DNA from: Scylla paramamosain
Lineage: Eukaryota; Arthropoda; Malacostraca; Decapoda; Portunidae
Direction of reading: 5' to 3'
Length of the DNA: 64,000 bases
Assembly (NCBI RefSeq): GCF_035594125.1
Contig: NW_026973707.1
Span: 570,001 to 634,000, forward strand
Shown here: in pieces, positions 12,033-24,271 of the stretch
Layout: every line of letters begins with the position of its first letter
Position numbering within the stretch: position 1 is the stretch's first letter
The notes under the pieces: generated by a model
What the model saw: the letters and a program-made list of their open reading frames with translations, nothing else
The model's database searches: none
What the model was told of the DNA's origin: nothing
Made by a program: the position numbers and the translations under genes

Positions 12033-12611
12033 TATGATAGATTAATTTCTTGCTGTTTTGTAGTGGAGAGCATACTTCTTTGTAGAGTTGTGACAGAATG
12101 GTCTATCTTTTTAAGCATATACCTTTGCTTTTTATCTGTTATCTATAAATCGTGATATGTGAATCATCTCTTTCCATTTTGGACTTGTATATTTTGCAAA
12201 TGATCTATATGTCTTTGTACCAAATTAACATGCCACCTAAAGGTATCATGAATGCAAATTTCCTTTCTTTTTTTTGTATTATTTTGATTTCTTTGTTGGA
12301 GTGACAAATATTGTTTCATTGGTTACAGTGTTTTCCTCATAAAGTATTTTTGTTCCTTCCTTGGATTCTGTATAACTATTTTTGTATAAATTTATGTGAA
12401 GGAAATAGTAATATCTTGTTCACATTATAGGTTTTCTATATATTACATCTTCACAAGAAATAATTAAGAACAGCTTCACTAGAATATGAGCAACATTGTG
12501 AAGGTTGTGTCCTGTTAGTACATAATTAATTTTGAGAAATACAAGGAACTCAATGATCAGATATCACCACCAGTCACCACCAGTCCTGTTAACATCACAC
12601 CCTGCCCACAG

Positions 12612-12724
12612 TAACCTGCCCCGGGCCATCTACATCTCCCTGCCACTGGTCTACGTGATGGCCAATGTTGCCTGCCTGGCTGTGCTCTCCCCTCGACATG
12701 CTGGCCTCTGATGCCATTGCTGTT
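12612..12724 (+). CDS. SLC7-like exon 6: TM7, frameshift
   Basis: Acceptor CCCACAG, donor GTGAGT at 12725. Encodes NLPRAIYISLPLVYVMANVA then CLAVLS. Four bases (12691-12694) stand before GAC ATG CTG GCC where a multiple of three is needed, so DMLASDAIAV is in the +1 frame and the original frame meets TGA at 12709. The extra base lies in a run of C and could be a sequencing error. Confidence 0.85.
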
Positions 12725-13180
12725 GTGAGTACACCATTGACAGCTTCCATGAGTAATTTGCATTGTGTTGTTGATGGCACCATGTGACTGTTGTGGCACA
12801 AGTGATAGATAAGTTAGATCATTCGGTAATTACTTTTATAGAGAACGTAATTATAGCAGACATTGCTCTGACTTTTCTAGTGTTTTGAGTCCATTCTTTA
12901 AACTTTACAATTATATGTAATAGCTTAGATATTTTGGTTCTCCTATTAGTATACCATAGTGTATTTATGTTAGAGGAAAAGACAATAATCAGGAATTATC
13001 ATTAATATTAAGTTTGGCTTATCTAGCAGCAGCAGACTTCAAGCATTATATAATATGAAAATTACTTACCTTTCTAAATTTTCTCCCCATTGTTTTTTAA
13101 TAATTTTATCACACGCTATCCAAGCTAATGGTCAGTGTTACAGAACATAACCTTAGTTGTTGTTGTTGCCTTGATGACAG

Positions 13181-13284
13181 ACCTTTGCTGACCGTCTAAT
13201 GAGCAGCAGCAGCTGGGTGATGCCCTTGCTGGTGGACCTCTCAGCCTTTGGTGGTCTCTCAGTGCACATCATGACTTCCTCCAG
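13181..13284 (+). CDS. SLC7-like exon 7: TM8
   Basis: Acceptor GATGACAG, donor GTGGGT at 13285. Encodes TFADRLMSSSSWVMPLLVDL and SAFGGLSVHIMTSSR. Phases match the neighbours. Confidence 0.9.
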
Positions 13285-13353
13285 GTGGGTGTTGCTCCTG
13301 CTAGCATTTCGGATCTATTTTCATCTATTCACCACCTATTTTGTTTGTTGATG

Positions 13354-13354
<1 letters not shown>

Positions 13355-13440
<86 letters not shown>
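13355..13440. repeat. (TA)n microsatellite
   Basis: About 43 units in intron 7. Confidence 0.95.
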
Positions 13441-13446
<6 letters not shown>

Positions 13447-13737
13447 CCAGCTGATTCATCACTCTTCCTGACCACCTGCTCTTAGATAGGGAAAACTAGC
13501 TAAATCCCACTACATCCACACATCTCAGGCTATCTATCTCTATACCAGGCTTGTTTTATCCTTCAGGGTAGATAGGCAAGGCAAGGCATCAACATCAGGG
13601 TCTGGAGAAAATTTAACTGCTCTTCCTCTCATACACTTGACTCATCATAACCACAAATGCATACTACTTCACTTCAGGATTGTCTAGCTCTTTTTGACTG
13701 AGGAATTTAGGCTTTCTTAATTCAAAACACAATTAAG

Positions 13738-13858
13738 AAAACTAAGAGAACTTATAAAAGAAGCCATCAGGCCTACATGTGGCAGTCCATGCAGGGAACA
13801 TACTGACACATCTATTTCTATCTTTCATTGTCATCCATCAATTATAAGAAACATAAGA
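13738..13858 (-). mobile_element. CR1-like LINE 3' end fragment
   Basis: Reads CATCAGGCCTACATGTGGCA and AGAAACATAAG on the + strand, matching the reversed LINE tail at 48693-48780. Lies in intron 7 next to a CT run. Confidence 0.6.
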
Positions 13859-13859
13859 A

Positions 13860-13959
<100 letters not shown>

Positions 13960-14292
13960 CCTAGACTCACATCTGGTGTTATACTCCTGCGTTCAGGTTT
14001 TCTGTCATATATGAAAAGCTGTAGTGTTTGGTGAAAATACCACTGTGCTATATTAAGAGATTTCCTGCTTCAGTTATAACCACTAATGATGATGGAGTTC
14101 AATTCTAAAGTTATCTTATTTATTTTAACAGAGAATCCACTTTATTCAAGAATTTAGATATACTTGATTGCAAGATTTCCATGAGCTCCACAATCCATTC
14201 CTTTCATACACTCCCTTTACTCTCTGTCAGATTTAGAGCACAAGTTATGACTGGTAGTAATACCCCACTCACCAGCTTAATGATGTTGACAG

Positions 14293-14452
14293 GCTGTGCT
14301 TCGTGGGTGCAAGACAAGGCCACTTCCCAGACAACCTTGCTCTCATCAACTGCAAATGCAACACTCCAATAGGCTGTGCTTCGTGGGTGCAAGACAAGGC
14401 CACTTCCCCGACAACCTTGCTCTCGTCAACTGCAAATGCAACACTCCAATAG
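14293..14452 (+). repeat. Two extra tandem 80-bp copies of exon 8
   Basis: Units 14293-14372 and 14373-14452 repeat the first 80 bases of exon 8 (14453 on). Copy 1 matches copy 3 over the shared part; copy 2 differs at two positions. Each unit ends CCAATAG, recreating an AG in front of the next copy. Eighty is not a multiple of three, so reading through copies breaks the frame. Using the acceptor at 14451-14452 skips both. Confidence 0.95.
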
Positions 14453-14549
14453 GCTGTGCTTCGTGGGTGCAAGACAAGGCCACTTCCCAGACAACCTTGC
14501 TCTCATCAACTGCAAATGCAACACTCCAATGTCTTCTCTCATCTTCCTG
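14453..14549 (+). CDS. SLC7-like exon 8 (third, complete copy)
   Basis: Encodes LCFVGARQGHFPDNLALINC then KCNTPMSSLIFL, ending at donor GTAAGA (14550). Only this copy carries the 3' part of the exon and a donor. Its acceptor AG is the end of the second duplicate unit. The original acceptor is TTGACAG at 14286-14292. Confidence 0.85.
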
Positions 14550-14750
14550 GTAAGACATTGTGCAATGCTATGTGTGTGTGTGTGTGTGTTTATAGGTTTT
14601 TTATTATTGTCATTAACAGATTCATTGCTGTGGCTTTTATGTATTTTAAAACAGTATGTGTGATACCTTTCTTTTGAAGTTGGACAAAAACAACATAATT
14701 TTTTGTTATTTTCAATGTTTTTTTTGTCAGTAAAATACTACTACCACTAC

Positions 14751-14755
<5 letters not shown>

Positions 14756-14788
<33 letters not shown>
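14756..14788. repeat. (GT)n microsatellite
   Basis: Perfect GT run in intron 8. Confidence 0.9.
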
Positions 14789-14791
<3 letters not shown>

Positions 14792-15010
14792 CATGCATCA
14801 TGGTTCTTATGGTGTCCCCTCAGGATGTGCAGTGTGAGCTAATATTTTGACAGATGGAAAGAAGTATGGAAGTGAATGTACTTATGTGTACATTATTGCT
14901 TACCTACACAAACATTTTTTAGTTCTTAACTTCATCAGTCTTTAGTTTCCAAGTTGATGTATTTGTATGAAAAGTGATTGATGAGTTTTCCTCGAGTTAT
15001 TAATAGATTT

Positions 15011-15013
<3 letters not shown>

Positions 15014-15064
<51 letters not shown>
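15014..15064. repeat. (CA)n microsatellite
   Basis: CA run in intron 8 with one AAC interruption. Confidence 0.9.
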
Positions 15065-15435
15065 AGTTTTTATATATTATTCAGTCAGACAGAACGCATC
15101 CTCACAAATGAAGAAAATAAATTTAGGTTGGAATGTTTAGTTAGCTTGGTGCGTCTAAAAGTGAATATTTGTCTAAATGCAGTTTGTCTATTATTTTCTT
15201 GTAATCACCTTCTGTATCAGAACAAAAGCATGTGGGACTAGTTCAAAGTACCTGGTGCCACAGCCCCACATGATGAGATCTGGCACAACTGCCTGTAATG
15301 CCCCTTCATGCTCTCCTTCACTCAGTCATTAACAGTTTGTCTTACCGAATGAGAGGTTGACAAGGCATTCCATTTTAACCACAGCTTGGAATATTCACAA
15401 AGACTCACCTCCACCTCCTCTCCTTCCTCTTCCAG

Positions 15436-15585
15436 GGCCTGTTGTCACTGGTCTACCTCTCCACCACGGACATCTACCGCCTCATTGACTACGCCAGCTT
15501 TGTAGAGAGTTCATTCATCCTGTGCAGTATCGCCATTCTGCTGTACATGTGCTGGAAATACCCTGACATGGAGCGGCCCATCAAG
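15436..15585 (+). CDS. SLC7-like exon 9: TM9-TM10
   Basis: Acceptor CTCTTCCAG, donor GTGAGC at 15586; exactly 50 codons. Encodes GLLSLVYLSTTDIYRLIDYA, SFVESSFILCSIAILLYMCW and KYPDMERPIK, the conserved segment before TM11. Intact. Confidence 0.9.
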
Positions 15586-15899
15586 GTGAGCACCAGACAG
15601 CAGTGGTGGCTGTGTTTATGATCTGCCTGTGGTTTTATTTTTATTTATTTATATATATTTTTTTTATTCATTTATTGTTATTTGTTTATTTATTTATTTG
15701 TTGTGTGTGTGTGTGTGTGTGTGTGTTTCTCACAACTCAATATGGGAATGGGATTATGATGATGATTCAGCCTTAGAAAATGGAGCAATGGAAGAAGATG
15801 GAATAACAGGATAAGAAAAAAAGACTGAAAGAGGAGAAGCAGGAAAAAAATAGGGTTAGCAGGAGAAAAAGAATAGGATGTTACTTGGGAACAACAGCA

Positions 15900-16045
15900 A
15901 TTGATCTGAAAGGAGAGGTGAAAACCCCACACTGGTGCATTACCAGTTTCATGAATCATGGCCTGCTGTGTGAGAGTGCTGGCCCAGGGAGTCAATCCCC
16001 AACAACTTGGTCTCATGGCTGCCTTTACAGGAAAACCTGTTTCAT
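15900..16045 (-). mobile_element. Possible degraded tRNA-derived SINE
   Basis: On the minus strand GGGGATTGACTCCCTGGGCC resembles a pol III B box. The A box is weak. Similar B-box phrasing (GAGGATTCGACTCCCGGGCC) occurs at 19406. Confidence 0.3.
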
Positions 16046-16407
16046 TAAGTTTGTTCACTGAAAGCTGAACTAGGCAAGCTGTGTCACCCTAGATGAATTA
16101 GTGAGAAATAAAGAAAATGTATCAATAAATGCATCGCCAACATGAGTTAGGCACCACTGCTGCCACACAACCACCACATCAATACATATTACCTCCTCAG
16201 AGCTTATTTATAGTTGAAATGTATAATTATCATGATGATCTGTTGAACAACAGACAAACCACTTTGCTCTGAGAAGGCTGTGTGTGTGTAGCTGAAAGAG
16301 GACATAGTTGTCACAGAAATTATACTAAATATATAGACAAATGGCATGCTGATAATTAGAACAGGACACAGATGCCACAAGACTACAACGCCTCCCTCTC
16401 TGTGCAG

Positions 16408-16585
16408 GTGAACATCATCGTTCCCATCGCCTTCCTGCTGGTGTGTGGCTTCCTGGTGTTTCTCCCGCTGTATGTGCGGCCATATTAGGTGGGCATGGAC
16501 CTGCTCATCACTGGCTCTGGGGTGCCTGCCTACTTCCTCTTTGTGTACTGGCAGAACAAGCCAAAAATTGTCAGAACAGCACTTG
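16408..16585 (+). CDS. SLC7-like exon 10: TM11-TM12, premature TAG
   Basis: Acceptor CTGTGCAG, donor GTGAGT at 16586. Encodes VNIIVPIAFLLVCGFLVFLP, LYVRPY, then TAG (16486-16488) where the family has Glu, then VGMDLLITGSGVPAYFLFVY and WQNKPK. GAG to TAG is one substitution. The sequence after the stop is fully conserved. Confidence 0.9.
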
Positions 16586-17104
16586 GTGAGTGGTCTGTTT
16601 ATGGTTGTCCTTTTGTTCATGGGATGTTAGGCCAGTGTGCCACAAAATAGTAGCAAGACAATACTGAGTGGTATGAATGAGCCCTTACTTGTGGAGGGGC
16701 ACTGAAAGACTAGGGCTTTCTTTTCCATCTTTCTTGAATATTTCTTGATAATGTGAGTAATATTCACTGTTTGCCATATTTTCCTTGGCAAGAAAATAAA
16801 TGATGAACAGTATGGTTTACCACCTTCTTACATTAAACTATTTCAGTGCCATCTATTCACTCACCAACAGCTGGAGCAAGGAATATACATCCATACTTTC
16901 ATTCATATAATAATGTAATAACATTCTCAGTACTTTTTTACATCTTAGTCTCAAGCTTTATGAATTTATGTGCATCTATCTCTATACTAAGCAGACATTC
17001 TCACAAAAAGTACAGAGAATTAAACTATCCATTCCCTCACACAGCATCACCTGACCTGGTGTCCACACATCCAAAACTGACATTGTCCTGTGTCCTTCCA
17101 ACAG

Positions 17105-17151
17105 ACCAACTCACTGTTTGGACACAGTTGCTCTTCGTATCTGAAAACTGA
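17105..17151 (+). CDS. SLC7-like exon 11: C-terminus
   Basis: Acceptor CTTCCAACAG. The phase-1 join gives DQLTVWTQLLFVSEN and TGA at 17149-17151, matching the short amphipathic C-terminal helix of insect relatives. 3' UTR follows. Confidence 0.75.
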
Positions 17152-18104
17152 GTGAGGAGTGACTGACTGCACCTCCTCTACCATTACTACCATCACTGCT
17201 GCTGCTACTGCTGCTGCTGCCCTACCACAGCTGCCAAGAAACGCACGTGTGTGTGTGTGTGTGTGTCATCATATCATACAGCCTTCACATATTTTATCCA
17301 CTTGGTTATGGTTCTGTGCATCATGGCAAATCACACTGCTGGTAGACAATGGATATCAGAAATGTTTCCTACTTTAATCCCCTCTGAACTGCTGTTACTG
17401 CTGCTGCTGCTGGATCCTTGGTGATCTGTTTGTATTTTTGCTCAAGTGGCTTGTGTGTGTGTGTGTGTATACTGATGGACCTTGGGGGGGCAGCTGTATG
17501 GTGTGAACTGTTGTCAGTGATGACAACATGCACACACACATGTGGCAAAAGCAACACAGCAGCAGATTTGTCAGCCTGGATATGCTCTTTGTAATATGTG
17601 ATACTTTTCAGAAGGGGAATATTGAAGGTTTTATACATTATTTATTAGTTATTGTATTTTGGTCATAGGCTGATTTTGCACCACTTTAGCTGATAATTTG
17701 AAATTGGTTCTGAACCCAAGAAATACTTGAAGGTGCAATTTTCAGATAAATTGAATAGTATTCCAATTGTACATAGAGATAACAGAAAGTAAGTGAGAGT
17801 ATTACATATCTGTTTTAGGTATTTTGATTTTTAGGTTTTCACCAAGAGGGTTGTTAGTCCTGGTCTTTGCTTACTGCCTGTCTGGACCTCACAGTGGTGA
17901 TGGGAAGCCTCAAGCGTGTGACTGTCTGGCAGCTGTGTGGCCCATTCTGGATGAGTATGTGCTGGATGGATGTTAACTGGCACCACATGAGCTTATTTGT
18001 TGGCAGATCCAGATGTTGGGAGTACCACAGTTGCTGAGACAATGAGGCAGTCCTGTTAGGGAAGTTTAGTGATTGAACACTGAAGGTTGACCAAACTCCT
18101 CTTG

Positions 18105-18215
18105 GGCTACAGCTATCATTGTACTCATAGCTCAATGGGTAAAGAGTTGTGTACCTTGAATGTTTTGATGGGAATCCTAGTGCTATTCCCCTTATGCCTT
18201 GCTCAGCAGGTGTAT
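18105..18215 (+). mobile_element. Degraded tRNA-derived SINE head
   Basis: CATAGCTCAATGGGTAAAGA is A-box-like and GATGGGAATCCTAG ~35 bases on is B-box-like. A cloverleaf is not convincingly preserved. Confidence 0.35.
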
Positions 18216-18765
18216 GTGAGACCTGTGCATGGTGGTGTTATCAGTCAAAAATGTTTTATTGTCCCACATTTTTTCCCATTGTCTTTAACATTTTCCCTTA
18301 GTATTAAGTCCAATAATCCACAGACTCTCTTCACAAATATAACAGGTGACAGATGCTAAGGAGGTCACAGGAGTTAAGATTGAGGGAAATGCTAAACACT
18401 GGGAGTGAGTGTGGCAAATTACATGACCTCTGACCAGACTAGACCAACAGGATGAATGAACATGGCCTAACTCCAGGCTGTGCTGTGTGGAGGCAGTCCT
18501 GGGGTGAGGTGACAGCTGGTGTGACACTCATAGTCACTGGAGCAGCCAAGAAGCCTCACGACAATTATAAATTGGTTAGCTTTGGCACAAGCCTTTGTTA
18601 TCAGCTAGGCTTGCCTCCTTGACAATGCTCCTGTCTTCCCCTCTGGTGGCCAGCCACTTCCTGCACCTCTGCCTTGTAGGGAATCTACCTCCTGCTCATG
18701 AGTGACACAATGAAGAAAAGGAAATAAATGTACATCTTTTCATCTCTGCATGGGACAAATGAGGG

Positions 18766-18801
<36 letters not shown>

Positions 18802-19171
18802 TTCATAATTTATCTTATTTTTTTCTGGGCATTTATGGTGCTGAAAGACAAGAAAATTCATGCATACTTTATGATCACTCATTAATCTTTTTATTTTATT
18901 ATCCTTTTCATTATCATCAAGACCATGCTGGGCTTTAATTAATGTGTGTGTTCGTGTGTGTGTGTGTGTAATTATAGATATGTAGTTGTATTCATGTCCG
19001 GTGGCAAATCAGATATATTTTGCTCATTGGTGAGAGAGAGAGAGAGAGAGAGTAGTTTTGGCCCAACAGTGGGTAATGATGTGTAAAGCATATTTTTCTA
19101 GGAGCAAATGAGGCAATGTGTCCGCCAGGCATCAACATGTCACTTCATTGTTACCATGTTTTTAAGAATGA

Positions 19172-19177
19172 AATAAA
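19172..19177 (+). terminator. Candidate poly(A) signal
   Basis: AATAAA followed ~45 bases later by a GT-rich stretch (19218-19238), the usual arrangement for cleavage/polyadenylation. Another AATAAA lies at 18723. Confidence 0.4.
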
Positions 19178-19339
19178 TGTGCCTTTTTTACTGCTAGCTT
19201 GTTTGATTGTCATCAAGTGTGTGTATGTGTGTGTGTGTCATGCGAATCTTTCTGGACTCTAGCCGTACCAGCTATTCTCTCTGTAGAGTTTAGAGATCAT
19301 AATTATGGTTTAAATCCAAGGAAGCTACAGACTTGAGCT

Positions 19340-19450
19340 TCCTTGAGATGAGTAAGTTGAGACATGTCACGCAACACGTTCCATTGGCTCACAGCTGAGA
19401 GGATGAGGATTCGACTCCCGGGCCGAGAGGAGAGGAGCTGTGGGATTTGT
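19340..19450 (+). mobile_element. Possible tRNA-derived SINE head
   Basis: TTGGCTCACAGCTGAGAGGA and GAGGATTCGACTCCCGGGCC parallel the anticodon arm and B box of the well-preserved SINE at 36322. The A box is weak. Confidence 0.35.
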
Positions 19451-20440
19451 CTCCCTCCCTTGCTGGAGTGCAGACCCCCCACTAAGATGCCTCTATTCAT
19501 GGGGGATCCATCTAAAGTTGTGATCCAAGGCATTCTGTGTAGCATGGTGCAGTGTGACCCACCAGGGATCCATGGTTTGGTGGAGGTCAAGAATTCTACA
19601 TATCGTCTACATTCCTTGGTTGAGGTGGTTCCTCGTGAACATGGCGGGTATCGTGAATCATTATTTCTGCTGTTTCTGTCGTATGAGTTAAAATATTTGT
19701 CTAGCGATGTCAAAGGATGGCCAAACATAAAACAAGCGGTGGTTGGTAATATTCAAGAACAGCAGGCGAGGATTGAAAACCGTAGTGAACTGGTGAAATG
19801 AGCGAAGCTAGGAGGTCGTGGACATGTTCATTATAATGTTGCTTTACCTCAGATGATAAAATACCCATCATGGTGTATATATATTAAAACCAATGCAGTC
19901 CAAACATGAATAATCCGAATCCAAAGTTGGAACGAAGCCGGATTCCGGACGGACACCACGATAGCTGTCTCGTGTGCGCACTGCGCAGTGTACTTGGTCG
20001 TGAGGAGTGACATCAATGATTGTCTTTCTCGCCTGAGTCGTTGACGTGCAAGGACGTCTCGTTGTTCTTCTCCTGTGGCCAGAGGTGTACTCTGTCGTTA
20101 AGGCCGTGGGTGGTGCACATGTGCCGGACAGCCAGCTGATGGGCGCCAGACTGTAATGGTGATCAGCCGGCTGCTACTGCCACCAGAGCCGGTGAGGCCA
20201 TGAACTGCTCCTCTCTGCCGCCTCCTGATGGACCATCTGCCCTTCGACCACATCTGGTAAGGTTTGTGTCCATTCCCTAAAACTAGTACAGCTGACTTGG
20301 CCTGGCAGTGGCCTTCCTCCCGCTGCCTCGGTATCCCCGCTGGGGATGCCTCCCCGCCCCTCCCTCGTTCCCGCCAACCCTGACCTATATTTAGGTGGTA
20401 GTCTAGAGTGATAGTCAAACTGGGTACATGGTGCACCCTA
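19451..20440. other. No gene recognised
   Basis: GC-richer unique sequence. The two open frames of ~145 codons in opposite directions show no conserved motif or splice context. Confidence 0.45.
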
Positions 20441-20640
20441 GGGCGCATGATGTTTTTCAAAGGATACTTGGAAATAATTGGGTACATGACATGGCTAGTG
20501 CATGTAAGAGTGCACAGTAGGCAAAGATGTTTTAGAAACAAAATTGTGTGTCATGTAGCATGTACATGACATGACCAGTATGTATTAGAGTGCACAGTAG
20601 TACTCTAATACATATACATGAAGCAAATTGTGTCATGTAA
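20441..20640. repeat. Local direct and inverted repeats
   Basis: The phrase GTACATGACATG followed by AGAGTGCACAGTAG occurs twice (from about 20482 and 20562). A perfect 10-base stem GTATTAGAGT/ACTCTAATAC lies at 20582-20611. Confidence 0.7.
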
Positions 20641-21541
20641 GAAATTAATTTAATCTTAAATTAAAATATTACAAATTAGCGTATTGTATATTACACTTGG
20701 ACGCAACTCGCGCCTCACAGGTTTTGAGTTGTAGCATTTTGCTTTATAGTACATCTAGTACTTATAAAACAGTTATGTAGGATGGGGTGATTATTTATTT
20801 TTATTATTAAAACAGAGACGTGCTACTTTAATTTATATTTTTCAGTCTTGAAACTATGTATTTTTTATTTATTTATTTTATTTTTTTTTTGTAATTCATT
20901 ATCCTATGTGTTAGGATACATAAATATCTCAAAAGCTCCCTTGAAGGTCCATGAGCTTATAAAAGATTGGGAAGCAGTGGTCTAGAGGATCCGCCTCACT
21001 GTCGCGGTGTTGCGCCCCTGGTGCCCGTCCTGGCGTCCTTCTCTCTCTTTTTCTCAAGGCCGCTTGGTCGGGTAGTGCTTTGGAGGTGACGGACCAAGGG
21101 GTTGTATAGAGTGAGGATCATTTCTTTAATTTATGTTCAAATGATCTGCCGATTAAGACAATTATTTTGTTCGGGTTGTTTACGGCTTACGAACATTGTT
21201 GGCTGTTTTAGGCTGCTCGATATTGTTACTCGCAAAGGGAAGGAAGTCCTGTATGAGTGTGTGGGTGTACCTTGGCGTCAGCAAAACAAGGTTAGTGAGT
21301 GTAAATGATGAGTGTTCATGAAGGGAGGAGGAGGAGGAGGGGAAGAGAAAAATAGTATTAGTACTACTACTACTACTACTACTAATGCAATATGTGGTGT
21401 AAATTATTGCATATCGCAGAATCTCGTGGCGTAATGCACCCCACAATTACGTATTTGCTTTGTATACGAAACATGGTTACACTTCTTTCAAGTTCACAGA
21501 AAACGGATTTTCACAACAAAAGGAGAGCCTCACAGAACCAA
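20641..21541. other. No gene recognised
   Basis: AT-rich unique DNA with short (ACT)n at 21362-21384 and a T-rich stretch near 20870-20890. Confidence 0.45.
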
Positions 21542-21760
21542 GGACTATTTTGAAACACTTCTGTGCCACGCCTCCACTACTTTCAGAAGACGGTAGTTGA
21601 AGTTGCAAGGGTCTTCAAGGGTGTTTTTATATTTCTGGTGGCAGATAAACAAGATTCCCTTGTTATGAACAAGAGAAAGACTCTAGAGAACTCGGCTGAT
21701 CAAGTCTGTGACCTTTGAACATTGTCGTATTGAGATAGCGAAGCGTTTCAGAACACAGGC
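21542..21760 (-). mobile_element. MITE-A copy 7
   Basis: TTTTGAAACACTTCTGTGCC, CCTCCACTACTTTCAGAAGA and AAGCGTTTCAGAACACAGG preserve the order of the family in reverse. Confidence 0.7.
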
Positions 21761-21938
21761 ATCAAACACAACGAGGCGTGATCCGAAGCTGTGTTGGTGC
21801 TCCGATCAGAAGAGTGAGACAGCCGCGGCGCTCAGATCACACACACAGTCCTGCCGCCAGTCGCCGCCCAGCCTCGGATGGCGGAGGGGGCACGCTTGTT
21901 TCCGATCCGGGACGGTTGTGTGTACCTGGCATCCCTGC

Positions 21939-22108
21939 AACACACACACACACACACACACACGTCCATGTACCATAGCTTATAATTTAACAGCAAAACA
22001 TGATTACAAACATTTATAAAGACATCCAAAATTATAGAACTACAAACCAACATAACACCATAAGTTAATAAATACAAAATAAGTAACTATCAGATTACAC
22101 ACACACAC

Positions 22109-22141
<33 letters not shown>

Positions 22142-22158
22142 GGCAGCAGCAGCAGCAG
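21939..22158. repeat. (CA)n runs and (CAG)n
   Basis: CA runs at 21939-21963 and 22094-22141, the latter followed by AGGCAGCAGCAGCAGCAG. Confidence 0.9.
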
Positions 22159-22499
22159 CAGCAGGATCGGGTGAACGGAGCCATACCTTCTCATCACCAG
22201 CAGGTCAAATGAAAGAGTTTTAAGTGCAGGAAAGTGAAAGGACTTCAGATAAAGTGAAGGAATACAAGTGAAGTGTTCGGAAAGTGTAATCTGACAAAGA
22301 AAGTGAAGGAAGAAAGAATGAAAGAGGGCAAGGCGGAGCGGTGCAGAAGGGAGGAACCAAGAAAGGATACGAAGCAAGGGTTTAAGGACGAGGGAGAGGA
22401 GGAGAAAGATATGGAAGTTAGCGAGAGTGTGGTGACTACCCATCGTCATGTATGGAGTACGCTTCTCATATGAGGGGGGAGGGGGGGAGGGGGATTCAA

Positions 22500-22985
22500 C
22501 ACTCCTGAACAGGCTGGAATCAGAAGTGTTTCGTCCTATCAGCCTTCTCCTCTAACTGACTCTTACTCAGCCTCTCTTCGCCGCAATGTTACATCTCTTC
22601 TTGCCTTCTGCCTCTACTAACACGCTGACTGCCCTTATGATCGTGTTAACTGCATGCCTCTCCTCTTCCCGCAGCCTCGCTGCACAAGACTTTTTACTTT
22701 CTCCCACCACTATTCTCTTCACTTCCCAAATGCAGGATTTAACCAGTATTCACAATCTTTTAATCCTTTCACTGTTAAATTCTGGAACTCCCTGCTTGGT
22801 TCTGTATTCTGCCCTTCCTACGACCAGAATCCCTTCAAGGGGGAAGAGTCAAAAACATTTTTCAAATTTTGGATTATCCGTTCTGTCCTTTTTCTTTAGT
22901 ACCTAGCACCCCGGTGGTCCCTTTCTTATGAAATTTTTCCAGCCCCTGGCCAGTGCCACTACTACATAAAGAATACATAGATAAA
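22500..22985 (+). mobile_element. LINE C-terminal fragment (jockey/CR1-like)
   Basis: One frame reads NPFTVKFWNSLLGSVFCPSY then DQNPFKGEESKTFFKF, the C-terminal 'WNSLP...F' pattern that ends many non-LTR RT proteins. The upstream part shows further LINE-like sequence in a shifted frame. It ends at an ACATAAAGAATACATAG tail near 22980. Frameshifted fragment. Confidence 0.65.
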
Positions 22986-24271
22986 TCGCTAAACTTTTAA
23001 TTTCGGAGAAGAAGAGCCTGAGTTAGCCCCTGACTTAATACACAGCAGAGGAGGAAAGTGCTTGAATATACAACTTTTTTTTTTTTTACTATTCTTTCTT
23101 TTTGCTATATTTGAGGAACTAGACCTTGTAAAATATTGTTTTATGTAAAGTCACTTGTCTTGCGTTTTGTATTTCTGTGAGTTTGGCACACTGCTTTGGT
23201 TACGATATGATAAATGTGCGTGTTTGACATCAAGACTTTGCCTGTATTTATAACATATGTTCTTGTTATCTATTTTAAAATCTGTTTTATGTATTTTTAT
23301 AGGTGTAATTAATACTATTTACTTTTTATTTGATTTCATCAAACAAGTAAAAAAAAAATGTTTACAATAAAAAGAGAGAAAAAGGTTAAGAAATAGGTAA
23401 AATTAGTGTTGGTAAAACCTCAGCCTGTTGTTGTACGTGTCGTGTTCCAGTTGAGGTTGGCGTGACAAGTGGAAAAGACAAATATGGTGGTGATTTTATA
23501 GGTGGACTCTGAAGATACTTTATAGTGTATGAAGTGGCTACACTGTACAAGAGGTAGAGGTGAATGGGTATTACACGCACGGCAAGGAGGACAAGGTGGC
23601 AGGTCACCGCTGTCCTGTAAACACACTGGAGGCACGTTGCCAAATGCACACTGATTTTCTCACGCTGAGCTCATCGTGTCGTCTCATTCACGGAAGTCAG
23701 TGTCCTTGCCATACTTTGAGTGAGCAATAAAGTGTTGCCGTATTGTGTGCTGCTGTATCAGCTGCTTCATTGTGCGTCAGCTCCTCATGTTTTCAAAAGT
23801 CCTCTTCCTTGTGCACTACTTGAAGAAATTGAGTGCACCACCATGCAGGAAGTCTTCTCTTGGTGTGTGTACCGAGGAAACACCTGTTTGTCTGCTGTGA
23901 AAACCTGCACAATTTTATAAAGTAAATATGACATATAAAGAAATGACACGTCAACAATAAGTGGAATTCTCCAAGCAGCGAAACATGAAGCAACCTGCTG
24001 TAGCAAATTGCTGACGCCACGACAAGCTTCACTGTTCTGCAAAGTAAACATGAATTTTGAAGACACGACACACCCATGATGATTGGAATTTTGCTAATAC
24101 TGTAATGGACAGACTGGTTGCATGGGTGACAGCTTGTTTGAGTGAGGCGGATGTTGGTGATTTGCGCGGGTGTAAGGACAGATACTTACTCCTGGGACAA
24201 AGGAAGTGAGTGACTTGCTGGTCGACTGTCTCTGCTGCTTCATCCTTCACGACGCCACCAGCAAGTGCAAG
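22986..24271. other. No gene recognised
   Basis: AT-rich unique sequence. Around 23785-24100 a phrase (CAAAGTAAA-ATGA..GACACGACA / AAGTAAATATGACATA) recurs loosely, suggesting an old local duplication. Confidence 0.4.

Larger units (their letters stand above)
17152..19195 (+). other. Probable 3' UTR of SLC7-like gene
   Basis: No further exon of the family is needed or seen. Contains short GT runs (17248-17264, 18766-18799, 18941-18968) and a GA run (19029-19051). Extent is inferred from the polyadenylation signals, not observed. Confidence 0.4.

Noticed and set aside
19303..19801. Opposed ~145-codon frames as a gene
   Set aside because: No recognisable domain, no splice sites in phase, and part overlaps a SINE-like head.
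20960..21020. tRNA-like segment AGTGGTCTAGAGGATCCGCC
   Set aside because: A-box-like, but no B box or cloverleaf follows at the right distance.
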